In this document: one piece after another, positions 1-13,319 of the stretch
Numbering within the stretch: the stretch's first letter is position 1
Layout: each line of letters opens with the position of its first letter
Assembly (NCBI GenBank): GCA_027574665.1
Contig: CM050658.1
Coordinates: forward strand, 23,076,317-23,140,316
Length of the DNA: 64,000 nt
Direction of reading: 5' to 3'
From: Rhynochetos jubatus
Lineage: Eukaryota; Chordata; Aves; Eurypygiformes; Rhynochetidae
Notes under the pieces: model-generated
What the model was told of the DNA's origin: nothing
Databases searched by the model: none
Seen by the model: the letters and a program-made list of their open reading frames with translations, nothing else
Program-made: the position numbers and the translations under genes

Positions 1-3000
1 ACACGTAGTCCTTTGTTTTAATACTGACACAACCCTATAAATACAATGACTAATCTGAACATCTTGACAGATGATTTCCTAATTAAATATTTGCCTGTCC
101 CCCATCTATGGTGAGTTACTAAAATGTAACAGAAGCAGATGCCTACGGATGCTTTGCCCATTCTGCTTTCATGCTTTCCTAACTCTCGGATTTTGGGAGA
201 GAGTTTTCCACCTGCAGATATGCTCACAAGTGGAGATTCACCGGCACTGGTATTTAGGGTAATGCTCCCTCACAGTGAACTTCAGCCGAGCGGGAAGGGC
301 ACTGCTTGCCCTCCACACACATACTGGGAGAGCGACAGGTTCAGTGAGAAGCAGAGGCTGCTGCGGAGCACAGCCTGCAATACCCCTCTGCCCCCCACTC
401 AGCAACAGTGCCGGTGACAAACACCATTATTCCCCTTGCCAGAAATATTGGCAGCGACTCACAGTGCTCGGGCAGGAGCACGTAACACCTCTTGTGCGGG
501 CTGTGACTGCGCTCGCCAAGGAGAGTCAAAATCACCACGATGTGGCACGAGTCACTGCTGGTCTTGGGGGAGATTGGCCTGGGATAATGATCCCGTATCC
601 CATACGGAAGTTTGGTACATCATTGAAGAAATCCCTTCATCCTTACAGATTTGCAGTTTTGCTCTAGGAGCAGGCCAACACCCCACGGAACAGAAAAAGA
701 CAGAATTTCGACAGTGCAGTAATGTTTCCACGTTACACCGTCCTGCTCTCTCCGAAGCTTATTCCAGCATTAGCTCAAGTTCCCCTATGCAAAAAGCAAG
801 CCACTGCACTTTATTCCAGTACTACCCATGTATTTCTCCTTGCTAACAGGCATGACCCTGTGATTTTAAGGTCCAGCCATGTAAACTTAAACACATGTAC
901 ATGGATGCAGATGATCTCTCTGCCCCCAAGGCACACAGCCTAATTAAAACAGACAACAAAGATGCAGTCAAGTATTTTTTTTAAAGCTACTGGAGTCCAA
1001 TGGAAACAAGACCAACCCTAAACCCCAGTTAATAATAATTTTCCTTTTGGAGTGGGACTGTTTACTCAGTGAGGCATAAAAACCCTCATTCAAACCTTGC
1101 ACATACGTAAGGAGCTGCAGTACAACTGGTCCAGTGTAGTCGAGGCTGTGCTGTCCAGGCCGGCGGCACCCAGGGCGTGTAGATACGCTTTTACCAGGGC
1201 AGCTTACACGCAGAGGGAAAAAACAAACTCTACTGGTATAAAACCCATCGAGACTGACTGAAATCTCCAGCAGGAGCTGCATGGGTTTCACAGTCTTCTA
1301 GAAGGGGGAGGAGGTAGACAGGGAGGAAGACTGGTAAAGCCTCATATTTGATGGATAAGAACATGAGCCAGAATGGTTACTGAAGCCTTCCAAAACACAG
1401 GGAGAATTTCAGGATTTCTGAAGGATCTCAGAAAAGCAAATTAAGATGGTAGAGATCTTTTTCCACAAAGGAAAACAAAATTTTTATGCTCTCAAACTCA
1501 CTGGTGTGGCTGTCAAGGAAAATAGGTTCTGTTAAAACAACCAAGAACATCATAAATTAAAAATACTCACAGTGCCGCAACAAAGAGGAATGTTACGTTG
1601 CACTGCACTAGTGTGGGAGCCAGCAAGCTGCTCTATAAATAAGCTGTGCTGTACACAATTAAGCTAATATTCAACCCACATATTCTGAACAGTAGTAAGG
1701 TCACTGATAAAAGGAAGTGGCTGTTTACAGGTGAGCACAACTTGCATGTTGAACTTCAGAAAAATAGCAACACCCAGAGGAACCTTTGAAGCTTAGTGTG
1801 AGTAGGAACATACACCTTTGTAACTCAGGACTTTTGCACGGGACTTTTCTCAGACACTTCCAGCAATACTGAGGTCAGGACAAACATCTGTGCTGTAAAC
1901 ACTGTTTCTCTGGATTCAAGCACTGATTCAGTTTGTTTCAGGCTTTCCCTTTGCTTCTGGTTCTGAACTCAGATCACAAATAAAATTACTTTTATCTTAA
2001 CCGAATTCTCTCTCAGGGATTATTTCCACCTTTGTTATGTCGACTCACAGTCTGTTGGGAACTAAGGGACTTTTTAGCTTTATTTCTGTATCCTAAGGAT
2101 AAAAAGCTCTCCACAGTCTCACTCTGGCCGTAAGTGAAGTTCACGCAGGAATTCAGGCTCTCTAAACAATTTCCTCAGTGCAGAACAATTAAGCAGTGTG
2201 AAATGCAGTAATTACTTAGATTATGTGATTTCTCAAGGGAAGCTTGCATGACAAAACATACCACTCAAATCATATAACTGTGTGACATGAAGAAACTACA
2301 GCATGAAAATGGCTAGCTATTTTTAAAGATATAAAATTGCTGTGAGAACGCACAATCACCGAGCGGCTCACTTAATAGCTCCATTCCTGGAATAAACTCT
2401 ACTGGAACCCACAGCAACTGCGCTTTGGCAGGGAGCACGCAGCATGTCAAGCACAAACCACTCCAAGAATGCGACCAGCACTGCAGAGCAGCCACAGCCT
2501 GTCATCCAATTTACCTCGGCTGCTGTCTCACCTACCGCACACAGGTAAGACTGTAGCTCTACGCGAGCTCAGAGACAGCTGAAACTTGAGTTTTAGTCTG
2601 CCATAAAAGCCACTTTCTTTTCTCCCCCCCTCCCCTTTGTCTGAAGCAAACGATGCTTGCAATATGCTGAGAACACATGCAAATCTCTGATTTGGGAGAT
2701 ACAACAGACTATGATAGGCAAGTACTCATGAAAATAAGGCTCCTTCCGTATTCCAACTCTTGCCTTCTTGTGAATGAGACGGAGGTGTTCCCAGGAATCT
2801 GAAATCCTGAAAACTCCAGTGTTCTTGAAGATTTCTTGCAGTAACCCTGTATTTTTGCTTTCACAGCTTTAATATAAGTAAGAATCTAGCCTAATAATCA
2901 TCTCAGACTACTGAGAGTTAACCACGCAGGATGAAAGAATGCAAGCAGCAGGACAGACGATCTGTAGCGCATGCAGTTTTCAGACTTACCACAAAATAAA

Positions 3001-3022
3001 GTTGTATATATTCTTACCGTAC

Positions 3023-3098
3023 CTGATTGTCCTGACAGAAATGCAGTACTTCCACATCAGATTCCACATTGCACTGCCATCTCCCTTCATGACCTCCT
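3023..3098 (-). other. Exon-like segment, 76 bp, minus strand (speculative)
   Basis: On the minus strand an acceptor-like end (ACTTTGCAAACACTTCAG) precedes 76 bp that end in AATCAG followed by a GTACGG donor-like sequence. Two of three frames are open. One, entered in phase 1, gives a peptide starting GGHEGRWQCNVESDVEVLHF with three cysteines over 25 residues; the other starts EEVMKGDGSAMWNLMWKYC. I recognise neither as part of a known protein. The donor has C instead of A at intron position 4 and the pyrimidine tract is short. Chance occurrence is quite possible. If real, it would belong to a leftward-transcribed gene, the same direction as the minus-strand frame beside the CpG island. Confidence 0.15.
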
Positions 3099-3714
3099 CT
3101 GAAGTGTTTGCAAAGTGAAACAGATTCCAAGTAACTCCAGGAACAAGTCAGTCTAGCAGCACACGACAAAGTTAGTCCAAGGTTCATGCAGCAGCCAAGC
3201 ACTGATTCACGATTTCCAAGTGATTCCTCCGACCTCCACTCAAATGAACTCAGAGAGAACCAGCTTTCTCATCTGAAGTCTCGGGTTACTTCTTTCTTCA
3301 TGATTTACAAGACTCGTTGTTTACATTATTTGCAAGCCAGAAGAGATTATTAGAGGCTGTTCAGAAAGCTGCATATAACATTGCTCCAAGTTGTCAAGTA
3401 AGAAAAACCTACCTATGCAGCACCTACAGAAAGTTACTCTAGCTTATTCCACTTCAAAAGAACAGTCCAGTAACACTTAGAACTGGAAATGCTTACTAAG
3501 TCCACGCTGAATCAAATGGGTTAGGCTGAATAAACTCAACTGTTTGCAAAATTTCTTGTGTACTGTAACAAACTTTTTAGTGCCAAAAGAAGCAGTGAGT
3601 AATTTTCCAACGCTGGATCTGAATACAGATGAAGTTATGACTTTCAATAGTGAATATCAGCTACGACACTCAGCCTATAAATTACATCAAAAATAAAATG
3701 ACAAGATCTGATTA

Positions 3715-3748
3715 AAAAAAACCCCAAACCCAAAAAAACCCCAAACCC
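3715..3748. repeat. Perfect 17-bp tandem duplication, A/C-rich
   Basis: Two adjacent identical 17-bp units with the pattern A7-C4-A3-C3. The tract is asymmetric, with purine A and pyrimidine C on one strand and no G. Similar but unduplicated A/C runs occur near 22640, 33470 and 17605, so this motif type recurs in the window. It is best read as low-complexity sequence duplicated by replication slippage. Confidence 0.85.
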
Positions 3749-3927
3749 AGCTTATTCATTATGCATATGGAATTCTCTTACTGTGCTGAAACCTCGTGGA
3801 CAGGCAAATGATAATGGGGCTCGTGACAGTACATATCCATCAAAAAACCCAAGCCCCATACGTGTTGTAGCACACAATTTCTCCGTGATGGTGGGGAATT
3901 ATGAGCAATCATAAATATTTACACTGA

Positions 3928-3944
3928 TTTTTTTTTTTTTTTTT
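3928..3944. repeat. Poly-T run, 17 nt
   Basis: An uninterrupted run of 17 T. On the minus strand it is poly-A, but no retrotransposed copy is recognisable beside it, so there is no support for calling it a retrocopy tail. Confidence 0.9.
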
Positions 3945-4621
3945 AATATCAAGCTGAAGAATTTTGCTCATAGCTTCTCAGGAGTGAGTTTAAACACCCA
4001 GCATTTATTGCCAAAAGTCTAAAGAGCACTTGAGCCTCAACACACACTCACATGGAATCAACCTTAGAAAAAAGTATTATTATTGTGTTGCAATTATTGT
4101 TAATCTTTTTACGGACAAGCCCTTTAAATTCTTCCCTGGTTTCTCCAGGACCACCCTGCAAGTTAGTGTTGTTGCCATGACAGATTAAAATTTCCAAAGC
4201 CTTTGCTCAGCCTGCTGGACTGCACTCTCTTCTCTACAGTGAGGTCAACAGCATGAATTATCAAGGGTTCTTCTGGATCAAAGACACTGGATACATGTTT
4301 ATATTATAAAACTTAATTAAGCAAGAAACTAAGTTCATGCTACTTCTTCACAGAACAGTACGCTTTTGTGATTAAATATCTGTTTTCTGTTGCACAACTC
4401 CGTTTTGTATAAGACCATTTTATCCAGGATCTCGTACCCATTATTACTATACTGAAAAATACTCTTTTTCGGGGGTTTTCTGGCAACTGTTCCTGCAGCA
4501 AGTGATTGACTGCTCATAAAAAAATGTCAGAACGAGTCCCACAGCATGCTGTACATTTTCAATCAGTAGGGTTAATGAAGAAAAATTACATTAGAAAACT
4601 TACACATCTGTTCTTAACATA

Positions 4622-4648
4622 ATCATTGAAATAATACATTTCAATGAT
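4622..4648. repeat. Perfect inverted repeat: 11-bp arms, 5-nt loop
   Basis: ATCATTGAAAT and its exact reverse complement ATTTCAATGAT are separated by AATAC. The structure could extrude as a cruciform or fold in RNA, but it is far shorter than a microRNA precursor and lies in A+T-rich sequence. No transposon terminal repeat or target duplication was seen around it. Confidence 0.85.
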
Positions 4649-7378
4649 GGAAAAAGCTACGTCAGTTCAGGCAGTCCAGCTGAACCTTAGTGTGTAAGTT
4701 GGAGAGATGAATTGCCTACAAGAGAGATTTTCTGATTGTTGTAAGGTGCACACCTGAAATGCTTCATTTAGCATAAATAAGCTCATTATATACAGAGTAT
4801 ACAACTCGCAGTTCATTTTCTGTGCAGTATAAAGGTATCAAACAGCATGCTCAGTTATGCCAACTACATCTCTTTGAGCGTATCATTGAGGCTTCAACGT
4901 AACTGATGTATTTAGATCATACGCTCCTTGATTCACCTTCAGTTGCAATGTTTTGAAATTACCAGCATCTGCAGGAACAGTACTTTTATCTGTGTCCAAA
5001 GACAGATTAAGGTGGATGAGATCTACAACAGAACAGTATTTTAATCACCTCCTTCATCCATGTTTATAAAATTTGTGCACAACCAGTGACCAAGTGGATT
5101 CAAATAACATGTGATGGCATCATAGGACAGAAAGGAGATGCTGTGGAGTGGTTTTGTGTGGGGGTGGTTGTTTTTTGGTTTCTGTTGTTTTTTAAATCAC
5201 TGCTGCAGCGTTTCCCATGGTAAGGAGACTGTGCAACGATGTATTTCAGCTCCTGTCCTGATGAGCTCAGTTTGTCCACTAATTCCCAAGGAGACCAGGG
5301 AAAATGAAGGTAGCCCTCCACTAAGCAAGCATTAATTCTATAGGGAACAGCAGGCCCGAATTTGGACTACAGAACTGACAGACAACCTGCAAAGACAGAA
5401 TAATATACATCCAGAAAATGCTGAATACTATGCAGAGCACAATGAGTTAATATGGCTCCAGTATTTCAGTTCTATGATTAAATCTCAGATGTAAACAAAT
5501 GCTATTTATTCTGATGTAAATATGAACAGATTGCTGCGAAATGCTCCTTGCAGTGGTACTGGAGAATATGCTTAAACCTCACAGCATCCTGTCAAGCTTC
5601 AGGAGGGCAGGCAGAACAATGCTAGATTCCACCAAGGGCAGTGCTAATAGCATCAGCTCACAGCTGATGACTTCTGTACGTACACAGATGTGAAGCACTG
5701 GTGATTAATCAAAACCCACAGCTAATTTTGCCTCTCAGGATGGGCTGCCTTTTCTAAAAACAGCTCCTTCTGAATATGATTACCATGGAGGTAACAGAAC
5801 GGATATCAAAGAGCAAACTGACTGATCAACTACTTCTTAATATTAAGGAATATCTTATTCGGGAATAGAGGAACTTTTTCAGCAGCAATGAGACACTAAG
5901 TCCTTTCTGTCTTAGCTGTTTACTTTCTTCTCCTTTGTTCACGGTGACATTACTATGCCTGAAACAAGGCACAGATTACCATATCAAATGATTTCACTTT
6001 TTTGAAGCCTTGTTTGCTTTCACTGTATGACAAGTCGAGATGAGCCCGAGCACTGCAGGGGCCCTCTGGCATCATGTCTGTCTTTGACATGGATTTTCCA
6101 TTCTGTGTATCAATCATAATCTATTGTAATGAGTCCAGCAACAATCTTCTCCCACACTCACGCAGTTGGCCAAGAAATCCCAGCCAAAGCAGAGACAGTG
6201 AGTTGGTTACAAGGGCTGTTTGGAGACAGTTGCTGCCTGGCTGGTTTATTACTCCTCTTTGGGTGTGGCAGTGAAAACTCAGTTATCTCTTCCCCTTGAA
6301 ATGAAACAACAGATTCCATTCACAGGACATCACTACATCCACCCAGTCCCACTGTGTATGGGACCATGTATGAGGTGGAGCTCCCGAAAAGGATATACTT
6401 AGCTTGCTGATTTTTCTTATCCTATTATACTCCCCGGCAATCTTTATTCGATACTCCCTGCTTGCAAGGATCTACAGCACAACTCTCATTCTCAGTGGCC
6501 ATGCCTGCACGGCTGTGCCTGGACCCACAGCAGTGTCCTGCTAATGGCTCACATACTACGCGCTGTCTTTGTCCTACCAACTTGCACGATGAAGGTGCAA
6601 GGAGGAGTTCTGCTTCCTTCCGAAGTATTTTCCGACTACAGTACTGGCTTCTCCAAACCCAGCATCGTTATGTCTCCCTAGGACACCGAGTGTCCATTTT
6701 CAGTGCCTGCTTGAATAGGCAAAACCATGAAGTGCTGCCCCTGCATCAGCAGGTCAACATTGTTCTTAAGTTTTCCCCCACTTTATTTCCCCATTTCTAC
6801 ACTGAGTGGACAGATCATGCCTCTGGGAGCTGCAATTCTCAGCTTGGTAAACATTTTGGTTATTTTTTAGGAAGAAATCTTTAATTCAGATGCAATCACT
6901 AATTCAGACAAAGATGATGCTATGATACCGGCACTCTCTAGTGTCTTGTGAGAACTGAGCAAACAGTGGAGGCAACAGAAGATGCATCCAGCCTGCACTA
7001 CCCCGCCTCACTGAGGAGTCACTGCTGCCTTCTGCTGAGTCAGCACAGAGACAGGGCCGTCTGCTGCCCTGGGCTCAGCCCGCAGCACTGGCTGGAGCTG
7101 CTGATGCAGGTGCGTTTGCACCAAGAGGACCTGAAACAGCTGAGACAGACGGACATTCCTTGTTTTGCTGGCTGTACACAGGTGCACTTGTGGGGGAGTA
7201 AAACGATTGGAAGAATCAGTATCTCAAAAACACTGGAACAAAATTCATTGAAAGTTGTTTGTCAGAGCCCTGAACTTGGCCACTTCCAAGCACATCCCAC
7301 ACATTTTGGTAACAGTAAGAGGATTCTCCCAATGTTTTTGATTGGTAAGAGAACCCAGAGCAATGACTTAAAAAAAAA

Positions 7379-7402
7379 GGGGGGGGGGGGGGGGGGGGGG
7401 GG
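7379..7402 (+). repeat. Poly-G tract (24 G) with G-rich continuation
   Basis: Twenty-four consecutive G follow a short A run, then C, GGGG, AA, GGG, A, GG. The tract easily meets the pattern for an intramolecular G-quadruplex on the plus strand. Such runs are length-unstable and error-prone in sequencing, so the exact length should not be trusted. The G run is also translated as a glycine tail of a chance reading frame, which is one reason that frame was rejected. Confidence 0.9.
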
Positions 7403-9012
7403 CGGGGAAGGGAGGTAATGCACAGAAAATAACTGGAGGATTTTAATCTATTTTCTGGTTTTTTTTACACTGGAAACAAAGCTGCTGCGGGCAAACATAT
7501 TACCGGGGACATAAACCATTCCAAGTATGTCGAAATGCTGGAGCTAAGGTTCCTTTACAAGTGGTAGGTGCTGTATTACTTTAAAATGATTTAAATAGAA
7601 AGGCAGTGCGTAATTTGGAGTCTCACATTCTATTACTCTCCCCCCTCCTGAAATTTATTCATATTTTGCAAGAAAGCCTGCCTGATAAGCAGAGTGCTCT
7701 GCTGGTACAGCCAGGGAGAGGAGCCGAGAGGGTCAAGCCCCTGTCACCAAAGTTACTATTAAGGCGACCGAGAGAAACTGAGCACCCGGGACACCTTATC
7801 TGATTCGCTTTTTGATGAAGTCATGTGCTCCGGATGTATGCATCACTTTACACGTGACACATCTGCAGCTAAGATAATCTTACTACTTGAGCTGTGCATC
7901 GGCTCATCCTAAATTAGGTCAGTGTAACATTCCTGTGAAGAGGGAAACAAGCATACTGCAGCCTTCGAGAGTGAAGAAGGCCATTTGCTTATTTTCCTGA
8001 AGTTTCTACCAGGACAAAATAATGACCAAACAGAAATTAACAGCATTTCTACGATTAGGTAGATTATATTCATAGGTCATTTGACACAAGGCAAATGTAG
8101 GCACTAGCATGTTTTGGTTGTCAGGACCATTCCAGACCTATTTTTAACTTAGGTAGCATTCCCTTTATACAACAGCTATTACCAATTAAGGACTGAAAGG
8201 AGTCTAAGAAATAGATGGGGTTTAAATTTTTAGATTGCAAAGCATTCTGGTTTTTTAGACAATTTAGGGTATCTTTAAACCTTCAACTTGCAACAAGTCA
8301 ACACTTTTAGTAGATAGGGGAAGGGGGCTTTAAATTAAATATTTTCACCAGCTGGTTTTTTTCCTTAGCTTTCACTGTATGTTCTTTCCTTCCCTTTTAA
8401 ACTTCCTTTTCTGATTTTTCACAACCATTCCTACAAGTATGCAAAACACAGTGTTTCCTGGGAGTTTCCAGCAGTGACATCCACATATCAGTCCTTCTGC
8501 AGAACAAAGTCAGCATGATTTTGGCATTTTGATAAAGGGCATCCCCTCTCACCCCCAACAAGCTGGCAAGTTTGCGTTGCTTCCAAGCGGCCCCTCCAGC
8601 ACCCTTCCAGCTGCAGCTTCTGACAGACTCCTCGTACGTCTCCAGGCCTCCACAGTGCTCCCAGACTCCCTTCTCCGTGACTTAATCTTGGAAGATTATC
8701 AAAGGAAACTCAGAAAGCTTCCAATCCCCCTCTGCAGGGCACACAGCCAAACGCACACTTAAAATGTGACTGCTCTAGGGTCTGCCCATCAGCTGCATCT
8801 GAACACAGCGGAGACCAGGCAGGGAAAGAAGAGCCTGGCCAACAGCGCGCTCTCCGGGGCACAGCTAAAGGGCAGGCACCCCCAGCTACGCACCTGAAAG
8901 CCCCAGCACGGATACCGGAGTTCTTCAGAATCCCAGCGTGAACCTTGGAAGCTCTGTTTGTGGAAGGTTAAAGCCTGTACAAGTGTGAAGAACGGAGAAC
9001 CTGAGCACTCAC

Positions 9013-9021
9013 GGATGGCTC
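9013..9021 (-). other. Possible 9-nt microexon, minus strand (speculative)
   Basis: On the minus strand a strong polypyrimidine tract and acceptor (CCCCTTCCCTCTCGCCCAG) is followed after nine bases (GAGCCATCC) by a consensus-like donor GTGAGTGCTC. A 9-nt exon would insert Glu-Pro-Ser or another phase-dependent tripeptide without shifting frame. Both splice sites look good, but 9-nt acceptor-donor pairs also arise by chance, and there is no host gene to anchor it. Confidence 0.1.
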
Positions 9022-11113
9022 CTGGGCGAGAGGGAAGGGGGTGGAAAGAAGGAAGGTTTCAGAAAGCCTAGAGACTCGACTTACGGAAGACTGCAGAGCG
9101 GCAGAAAGGAGAAAGGCCTATACACAACTGACTGCGGTGTGAAACCCAGGGTGTCAGTTACAGCAGTGCCAAGGGGAGGGACATCACACAGCCCTACAGG
9201 TTCGTGCAGGGGTTTTGCTCAGCAATGCCTAAGGCCCACAGCACACCTCAGTGAAATCAGGGGATGGAAGGTTAAGGGATCCTGTAAGATCTGTGCCCGG
9301 CACGTAGAAAGGAAAAGCGCCCTGTGAAGTCAGGACAAACCAGAAGCATGAATCTAACCCACGTGAAGGATGCATTTTGAACACTTGCACGAAGACTCAC
9401 TTTTAGATACAAAGTAGCATTAATTACATCACAATAAAGGCTTCGAGCAGATTAATACGTATTTCGGTATTTTAATTTAAATTTCTCAACTTGAAATCAC
9501 TGCCCTGAGCATAGACAAGTCCTCTGATTGCTTTTAGGGCATTTTGCTACTTCTGAGGGTTTCCTCTTCATCTTTTTTACGCTGGATGTGGGAACACTGC
9601 GATCAGCACTGTTTGCAGGCTGTACTGCAAGAGGACGGTGGATTTGGGGGGATAAGGAGGAGAGAATTTTACACTCTCATCTGCACTGTAATTCCATAAA
9701 CGTTGCCAACACGAACCTCTGGAGAGCAAGCTGTACTACAGGCATATGACTCAGCCCTGCTCTGGATGAAGTCACTGTCAAGCGAAAGCAAACTGTTTCT
9801 AACAACATATATGGTGAACTCTAAAGGCAAGTTCAAGGCAAAGCGTCAATTTTTCCCACCCACTTCACTATTGTTTTGTTCAAGATATATGCAGATATTG
9901 CATAATATAAATGACAGCAAGAAGAAAAGCAAACCAACTGACATCACTGTTAGTGTGTGAAAGAAGTTCCCTGCTCTCATGAACTAGAACCTAAGGATTT
10001 TTTTCCTCCCTGCTCACTGAGATTTGTAACTAGTATACAGCTATTGTTCCCAGGAATACAGGATTATAGCCTTGTATATAACACACTGCCTGTAATTTCT
10101 TTTTCCTTTATTAAATCTGTTTTTAAATAATAAATTTAACAATGGCATTCCCTTTAACTATGTAGTAACACATGACCATTGAGTTCTTTGCAGCTTTTTT
10201 GATGTCGCATTTTACTTAAAGAAAACAGCAGTACTGCTCCTTGCCTGTTAGCAAACCTGGCACATCTGAACCCACCTCACATAATCCTAGCAGCAGAGTC
10301 CATGCTGTTAAAAACAGAAACAAGGAACAAAGACTACCAAAGCACATTCTTTTTAACAAAGAGTTAACCTAGAGGACAATCCTGACATAGATCATTTAAA
10401 GCACATGTGCTGTCTTTGAAACTGCATCTAAATTAAGGCTGGCAATTCCTTTAATGGCTTCAAATTTGTCTTGGATAACAGAGTGGGAAAGAGGATGAGC
10501 ACAAAGCTGCAGGTGCCCTGCAGAGAGCAATATTAGAGGGACTTTAAGTAGCTTCTGACACTCAGTTACTTTGTGACATTCTAGTATGGCAGCAATAAGC
10601 TGCTCCTACCAAGCAAATTCATGAACGCATTTATATTAATTTATAATCATTAGTGAAACGTCCTAACAGGACCGAAACATATACCCAAATACAGACCCAT
10701 TCTTGGCCAGAGATGGGTTTAAGCACATGATTCAGTCTATCCTGAACCACAATATTGGAATTGCTAGTCCCAATTGAAGACTAGCAGAAAGAATTTCAAC
10801 TAATCCCTGTTTCAAAAACACAGTCATCTCTCACTTGTCTTATTCCATCAGGGTGGCTGGAACCAGATGCGTGTTAGAAAGGCCCTAAATGTTCTGTAAG
10901 AGACTCATGCCTCCTTTAGAAAGACCAAACTGATGAAAAAAATGAAAAGGGAGAAAAAACAACTAAAGAATTTTTTTTAAATTTTGTTTGCCAAGCAACT
11001 GGATTCCAGTCTAGTAGCTTTTACAAACTTGGCATTTTCTTTTTGGTTTTAAAAATACTCTTAGCAAGAAGAGAGAAGACATTCTGGAAGGAAAAATCAG
11101 TCCCAGCTCCACA

Positions 11114-11147
11114 CCCCCCCCCCCCCCACCCCCACCCCCCCCCCCCC
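11114..11147 (+). repeat. Interrupted poly-C tract
   Basis: C14-A-C5-A-C13. The minus strand is a G-quadruplex candidate and the plus strand an i-motif candidate. It is an ordinary but length-unstable simple repeat. Confidence 0.9.
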
Positions 11148-13283
11148 ATACAGATTATAGGCGCCTTCATTGCCAGTCACACATTTTCTCACCTCATGCT
11201 TTATCTTTAATGCAATGCTAATGGTAACAATTTCTCGCTTGGGCTATTACACACCAGCTGGCAGAAGCACAGCACGATGTACCCACTGGCTAAAGAAAAT
11301 CGTCACTTTCACATGCTAAACCTGAAGTCATGTGGTTTTATAATAATCCATTGAGTAAAGCATGAGATATCCTCAAAATCCCACAGAAACCCTCCAGTGA
11401 TTTGCTCACCGTAGCACTTTAATGTTACAGAAATACATCTCCACACTTTTAGTATTTGGATTCACAGGGTACCCAAAACCAGTACTTCAGTGAGGGGTTA
11501 TATAGCACTGACCAAAATGCACTCAATGGCAAGAGAGAGTTGAAATTTGGTTTTCATAAATTAATGAATTACCAAACATTTTTTGCACCAGGTTTCTACC
11601 CCAGTCCCCCCCCCTGTTCGCTGTATATAACCTGCTGCAACTTGCATAAAAGCAGGCTGTTAGTTTATATGCACATTATTGGAGGCATCTGCATCATTAC
11701 GTTGCAGTAACTTCATTTTGTGAATACATGCGTGATGGACAGAGTCCTGGCTACTGAAACAGGTGCCAAATTTAAGAAATGGACTAGAAGTGTGGTTGGT
11801 TTATTTTGTCCTATTTCCCCCTTTCCCTTACTCTGTTGAGGAAATACACCTCACTGCATCAACTCTCCCAAAGGACTGCAAACTCTGGAGAAGCCCTCTG
11901 CTCCTGGTTGGGTGTCTGCCCTCAGCTGGGCTTCCCCCTAGGAATGTCACACACAGCTTACTCTAATGAGTTCAGAATCGTATACCTGAATACATATGAA
12001 AACTAGCACTTCAGAAAGCAAAAATTGACCTAGTTTTACTCTGTCCCATCACCCAGAGCCAGTATTTTCTTGCAGTGCCCAACTGGCACTACAGCTATGG
12101 GCAGGGAGGGGGACTCGCTCAGTTGGCCCATCCTCCAGTCCTGCTCCCAGCCCCACAGCTCTGGGCAGCAGGGACAGGCCACCACCGCGGCCTGCCTGCA
12201 TCTCTTGGTGTAACGTTGTTCTGAAGGGCTTGAGGAAGAAGCACTCTTCCCAAACAGCAACGTGGCATGCCAGCCCTATCCTGCCGCTCAGCTCCGTACG
12301 TTCAGGGTGTACGTGTTGTGTACCGCACTCCCAGCATGCCCAGCGCACACTGTTATGCCAGAGACCTAACAGACCCTGCACAGATTTCTCTTGAAGTCCA
12401 TGGATTTCAATATAGATGCACAGTTCCATGCAAGCGACACCCAGTGCAAGACAAAACTGCCGTGAAATCAGAACTGTCCAGGTCAGGCAACGGACATGAT
12501 CCCACCAGACTTCCCTGAGTAACAATAGCTGGCAACAGCTTGATCTTGAACGTAGAGCAGCAAGCCACAGAGCTTCTGTAGCAACAAGAAACACTAAACA
12601 CGGTGTTCAGCACTGACTGCAGCTGAAAAGAGAAGTCATGCTCTGCTCAGACAGCCCCCAAAAGGGAAAAGAATGGTCATGTATCTTGTCACGTACGGCT
12701 TGCAAAGCACTGCTGGGGAGGGCGAGGGCACGAGGCGCAATGAGCAGAGCTCGCATGGCCAAGCAATGAGTCTGAGTCACCCCACAGATTCAGGAACACG
12801 TGGCTTAAGTGGGGGGCGGGGGGAGCTATTCTCCACATCTGCTCTGAAAAGCCACCTGTACAGGGGGAAGACTTAGGGGTTTGGTACTGCTTTCCCCACG
12901 AATTGTTACTGCAGCTCTTCACCTTAAGCCACAGCTGGTCACCAGGTAACCGTGGTGGCACGAGGGAACGTCATACAGGGATGTCTGAAGTCTGCTCCTG
13001 CCTACATTCACAACACATCTGCCCCCACACCATCATGGGATAACAGAGGGCAGGCAACAACCCTAATGCTAGTACTAAAAATTCATGTAGTAAGACCCAT
13101 GTAACGGAAGTGTTACTCAAGTCCCGTTTTGGTTATCTCATTTTATACATAAAAATAAGAAATACGTACACCCAGGCACACACCAAACTCCTCCCCGCAG
13201 GCCCTTGGCTCTTTTCCGAGAGCATTTTAAAAAACCTATGTTTAGTCATAAAAAGTAATTGAAAGTAAGTCTCAAGAAATGTT

Positions 13284-13319
13284 GGGGGGGGGTGTGTGTG
13301 GGTGGGTGTGTGGGTGGGT
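13284..13319 (+). repeat. G/GT-rich simple repeat
   Basis: A run of nine G is followed by GT and GGGT units. Alternating GT can adopt left-handed DNA and the G triplets can form quadruplexes; either is inference from composition only. Confidence 0.85.

Noticed and set aside
2436..2541. Plus-strand ATG frame ending at CACACAG|GTAAGA (starts MSSTNHSKNATS)
   Set aside because: The donor is good and the ATG has A at -3, but there is no CpG island or other promoter support, and the same stretch is open on the minus strand. Kept only as a note.
6462..6884. 140-codon plus-strand open frame
   Set aside because: Composition is that of random translation, with no domain or motif and no promoter nearby.
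6948..7418. 156-codon plus-strand open frame
   Set aside because: It reads straight into the poly-G tract (glycine run), has chance-like composition, shows no splice or polyadenylation context and matches no family I know.
12049..12594. 181-codon minus-strand open frame
   Set aside because: Rich in Cys, Leu, Trp and Ser without any recognisable motif; overlapping frames on the other strand are equally long. The local G+C-rich composition explains the lack of stops.
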